This document shows, in pieces, positions 60,738 to 64,000 of a DNA stretch of 64,000 bases. The stretch is from Syngnathus acus (lineage: Eukaryota > Chordata > Actinopteri > Syngnathiformes > Syngnathidae). Numbering within the stretch: the first letter of the stretch is position 1; each line of letters starts with the position of its first letter. The position numbers and the translations under genes are program-made. The notes beneath the pieces are model-generated. The model had not been told where the DNA came from. It made no database searches and saw only the letters and a list, made by a program, of their open reading frames with translations. The stretch spans positions 10,671,412-10,735,411 of the forward strand of contig NC_051102.1 of assembly GCF_901709675.1 (NCBI RefSeq), given 5' to 3'.

Positions 60738-61850
60738 GTAAGAAGCAATGATGTTTAGGCACCCAAATTCACCACATGAATCTTTATATAACTTGCTGCC
60801 AATTGGTTTGACAAACTTGCTCGTCAACCAGTTTGTCAATGATGGCATCTGTGTGGATTTCTCTTTATATCTCTGAGAGTGGGATCATTTAAAAAAAAAA
60901 AAAAAAAAAAAAGTTTAATTTACAAATGAGGCAGATTTGTCATCGTAGATACCATGGTTTTGATTATTTCCTAAAACTAGACAACCTACTTATTTGTGCT
61001 AATTCTCGTCCGATACTGACTGACACAGAGCCAGGACAGAACTGCAACGATAAGCAGGTCGAAATCCTAAGTTGATCTTTTTTTTTCCCTGACAAAATAC
61101 CCACATGGGTATAAGGCCAGTGTCCCATTATTATTGCTTTTATCCCAGACAATACACAAATCTTTTCATGTTCCAGCTGATTTGATTTCAGCCACTGCCA
61201 GTCAAAGGTCACTTTTTATGCGGTGAGGAGGACAAAATAAATTCCCTCATCAGCAAATGCTCTCAATATTTAAGAGGTCAGCTTTCAATTCTCCCAATGA
61301 CCATCTCAAACAGCTGACCTTGAACACTCAAGTTTATTGACTGTCCGTGCTAAATACTTTTTTATAAGTATCCACATGATGTCTCTCATTCCCGCCCTCC
61401 TCTACTTCAGATATACTCGTCTGTAGGATATTTTTAATCTTTCAGACCTTATAAACCTCTTTTTTTTCCCACACCCTTAATCTTTCAGACGCTTCTGAAT
61501 CTTACACACTGGATGTCATTTTACAAATCTGCTTCTAGAACGGACGAGTAGCTGATGTATAAAGAGGGTATTACACGTTTCCCTCATTTCATTTTGAATG
61601 ACTAAAGATAAAGTAGACGCACACATACACTTATTAGGCTCACAATAATGATTCAAATTTTTTTTTTTGCAAATCAATGACTTCATTTTAGGCGCAACAT
61701 TTAAAAACACAGTATTTATTTATTTGTTTATCTGCAAATGAATCCCAGGGAGCTGGAGTGAGGGTTTTATTTAGCAATACAAAGATGACAAATATGTCAA
61801 ATCTATTCCCTTGATTCAAAAACAAGATTTCAAATTGACAGTGCATGCAG

Positions 61851-62170
61851 CAGTGGTTCTTGTTGGAGGTACCGAACCCCGCCAGTTTCACCGAACCCCT
61901 CTTTAGTGAAAAATAAATTCAAGACATGGATGTTTTTTACTGGTGCACAAAATGAGCCATGCATGAACATCACCTTGTTCAAAGAACAAAAGCAACATAA
62001 TGCATGAACTCACAACAAATGACACTGCTGCAAATCAGTGTGACTTCTGCTTTTGCGAGATATGCGCCATCAGGTGTGTTCGGACCTCCACAGTGGAGGC
62101 TCTGCCGAACCCCCGAGACTGACTCACCGAACCCCTAGGGTTCCATCCAACCCAGGTTAAGAACCACTGG
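61851..62170. mobile_element. Short hAT element with intact terminal repeats
   Basis: 320 bp. The left end is cagtggttctt and the right end aagaaccactg, an 11-bp perfect inverted repeat of the hAT (Charlie-like) type. Inner sequence has ccgaaccc repeats on both sides. No coding sequence. A clear 8-bp target duplication is not visible (gcatgcag against gcataaac). Confidence 0.7.
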
Positions 62171-62469
62171 CATAAACATACATGACGCATGAACTGGATT
62201 GGGCCGTAGCATGACCAGAAATACAGAAAAATGTTGATCGTTGTCCTCCTGAGAAAATACGAATTAGGTATTAGGTCATCCATCGTAATGATTGATATAG
62301 ACCCTCATCTTGCTATTCTCTCATTATATTGCTACATTTATTCGGCAATGCACTCTTGTGGCTGGATGATCATTTTAATGAGCTCTCTCATTGGTCTTGT
62401 AATGTGAAGTGATCTCCATTGAGAGAATGCTTTTTCTTTGTTCCAGCTTTCAGGGCCCTCTTTTGAAAA

Positions 62470-62690
62470 GAGTCAAAGTCTGCTTTATTGTCAATTTCTT
62501 CACATGCCAAGACACACAAAGAAATCGAAATTACGTTTCCACTATCCCACGGTGACAAGACATAGTGCACGACGTACATACAAGCAAACAACACAAAATA
62601 AAAACAAGAAGGCACAAACAATGAAGAATACGAGTGATGAATAAATAATAAATAAACAAATAACACAATAAATAAGAGACAGGATAGGGA
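62470..62690 (-). mobile_element. Truncated LINE-like element, 3' end
   Basis: Contains ctttattgtcaatttcttca, then cgaaattacgtttccactat and cccacggtgacaagacatag, a repeat common in fish genomes as I recall. The 3' end faces left, so the element is on the minus strand. Other borders are approximate. Confidence 0.5.
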
Positions 62691-62895
62691 CAGGAAAGGT
62701 TTGCTCGGCCTCTTCCAAAAGCCTGTTTAATATTAGCCTGCTGTATGAGGTGCCGCAGAGCTTCTCTTCCAATACTTGAATAGTATATACTCCAATAATA
62801 GAAGTTGAACAGATGATTTCGGATGATTCATTGAGGGAAAAGCGTTTGCAGTTTGCCTACTCTAATTCCCTCTCCTTCGTCTCTCCCCACTATAG

Positions 62896-63005
62896 GTGTC
62901 GTGTCTCTTTCCCAGGCATTGTGCTCAAGTGACGATTACTCCAATTCTTTGCTGCACCTGGACCTCAGTAAAAATCCAGGCGTTCTGTCTGGAGACGATG
63001 CCACG
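62896..63005 (+). CDS. carmil3: carmil3 exon 13: LRR
   Basis: This exon has 110 bp and covers residues 325-361: VVSLSQALCSSDDYSNS, then LLHLDLSKNPGVLSGDDAT. The acceptor is ccactatag and the donor gtgaga. The next intron is only 61 bp. Confidence 0.94.
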
Positions 63006-63066
63006 GTGAGACCTCTGCATGAACGCAGAGTATTGTTGCATTTACAATGTTCTCCTGTCTGTGCAG

Positions 63067-63144
63067 AATCTGTACCTCTTCCTCGCCCAACCCAACTGTA
63101 TCGTCCATTTGGATCTGTCGGGGACGGACTGCACAGTGGACTCG
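63067..63144 (+). CDS. carmil3: carmil3 exon 14: LRR (last exon in the window)
   Basis: This exon has 78 bp, phase 0 at both ends, and covers residues 362-387: [20 protein letters not shown] then DCTVDS, a strongly conserved CARMIL repeat. The acceptor is gtctgtgcag and the donor gtttgt. No later exon was found before 64000; the remaining LRRs, helical domain and capping-protein-binding tail lie beyond. Confidence 0.93.
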
Positions 63145-64000
63145 GTTTGTACCCTTACCGAGCATATGCTGTCATTTTGATTCAGGTTAAAAAAAAAAAA
63201 CAGACCAGGGATGGCAAGCAGAATATGAAACAGTAACTTACTAAAAAAATAAATAAAATATATATCTCCGAGATGGACTGAAAGGCTCAATGGACTCCAC
63301 TCAGGCTGTTTCTTAGTTGAGTGGATGTAGCCCATTGTGATAAGAGCTGACTGGGCAGGCGGCTGCATGTGTTGTTTATGACCAATGTGCTAACTTTACC
63401 ATAAAGCTGACGTATCACACTGCGGAAATGAAGGATGGAGATTCACAAAATAGAATTTATCCTCAGCGCCGTGATATCCGTACTCTCACTGGCCGTAACA
63501 TTAGCCTCATCTGCAGATTATTGTAAGCGCAACAACAATTTCGGCATCAAACGTTTTGTCTTTTATAGTATCTAGAAGAAATGTTGTTATTTACCAATGT
63601 TTAGTAGTTACGCTGAACAAAAATATAAACGCAGCACTTGTTTTTGCTCCCATGTTTACGAGCTTGACTCAAAGATGAGAAGAGCCCCATTACGCCCCAT
63701 TGAAAAGAAGAAAGTCTTGAACAGTTTCAGATGATTAAATTAGCCCTTAATTTACAGTATTGGGAACTCACTACTCGTTCAAAATAGAAAGGGAGTTATT
63801 GACTGAATCAAATTACTCGTTACCAGGGAAAGTGTTAAAGCGGTTAAAAAAAGAATGTACCTGCGTTTTCTACATTTGGACCCTCGCTGCAAGTACTTTG
63901 CATCGTTTAAGCAAAATAACTAATGACTGCATTTTTAATCTTGACAGGACAAAAAGCGCCACAGGCCAAACACAGTTCAATTTTTAGCCTTTGATATATT
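63145..64000 (+). other. carmil3 intron 14, partial
   Basis: No exon found to the window end. Holds a fragment of a common fish DNA transposon at about 63608-63690. Confidence 0.8.
63608..63690 (+). mobile_element. Fragment of a widespread fish DNA transposon
   Basis: Contains gctgaacaaaaatataaacg then cagcacttgtttttgctccc, wording I recognise from an abundant fish repeat. The rest of the element is lost. Recognition is from memory. Confidence 0.45.

Larger units (their letters stand above)
60738..62895 (+). other. carmil3 intron 12, 2.2 kb
   Basis: Holds a 24-base A run near 60889-60912, an hAT element (61851-62170) and a LINE-like 3' end (62470-62690). Confidence 0.85.
43994..64000 (+). 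other. carmil3: CARMIL3 gene, 5' part (14 coding exons, continues past the window)
   Basis: CARMIL proteins bind and regulate actin capping protein at the plasma membrane and can bind myosin I; the capping-protein-interaction region lies in the C-terminal part, outside this window. Seen: 387 codons in 14 phase-compatible exons giving a PH-like domain (about residues 20-128), a polar linker (129-160), the conserved block GGFSETYAALCDYNG...EEVQWDVDTIYH, and at least five leucine-rich repeats. The wording GGFSETYAALCDYNG and FTKLYCKDM fits CARMIL3 better than CARMIL1 or CARMIL2 as I recall them. The human protein is near 1370 residues, so roughly a quarter is here. The upstream neighbour is the cdh24-like gene, 11.3 kb away on the same strand. 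Confidence 0.9.

Noticed and set aside
1-64000. CRISPR arrays, prophage, bacterial defence or operon-type systems
   Set aside because: The DNA is vertebrate, and the regular repeats are microsatellites without spacers.
1-64000. tRNA, rRNA or microRNA genes
   Set aside because: Only a tRNA-derived SINE was found; no intact cloverleaf, and hairpins seen are MITE foldbacks.

Overview
The window is vertebrate nuclear DNA, almost certainly from a teleost fish. It has small coding exons with GT-AG introns, long AT-rich introns, many short non-autonomous DNA transposons of kinds common in fish, long tetranucleotide arrays, and no bacterial-type operons. No species can be named from the sequence. 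Two protein-coding genes lie head-to-tail on the + strand. Both are incomplete: one lacks its 5' part and the other its 3' part.

Gene 1 (15542-32656) is a classical type II cadherin, best matched to cadherin-24 (cdh24-like). Nine coding exons encode EC3 (first half) through EC5, the membrane span, and the cytoplasmic tail with its juxtamembrane motif and C-terminal catenin-binding motif. Exon phases join in one frame, and four ectodomain exons have the sizes I recall for this family (137, 122 and 118 bp exactly; 257 bp against about 254). The signal peptide, propeptide, EC1 and EC2 were not found in the 15.5 kb upstream, so that stretch is probably one long intron. The tail is about 543 residues against about 150-165 in ordinary type II cadherins. 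Two introns interrupt it, and about 390 hydrophilic residues separate the p120-type and beta-catenin-type motifs.

Gene 2 (43994 to beyond 64000) is CARMIL3 (capping protein regulator and myosin I linker 3, formerly LRRC16B). The first 14 coding exons (387 codons) encode the PH domain, the linker and the first leucine-rich repeats. The start codon sits in an exon preceded by a (CT)n tract and a short AGCTC repeat. The gene runs out of the window. As recalled, CDH24 and CARMIL3 lie on the same chromosome arm in human (14q11.2), which supports both names.

The 11.3 kb between the genes and the introns hold no further gene I can support. They contain foldback MITEs (ends TACCG...CGGTA), a second MITE family present in both genes, hAT-type fragments, a TA-flanked pogo/Tigger-like element carrying an hAT fragment, a decayed Tc1 transposase, a tRNA-derived SINE, several LINE-like 3' ends and long microsatellites. 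No tRNA, rRNA, CRISPR or novel multi-gene system was seen. The most unusual biological feature is the split, expanded cadherin tail.
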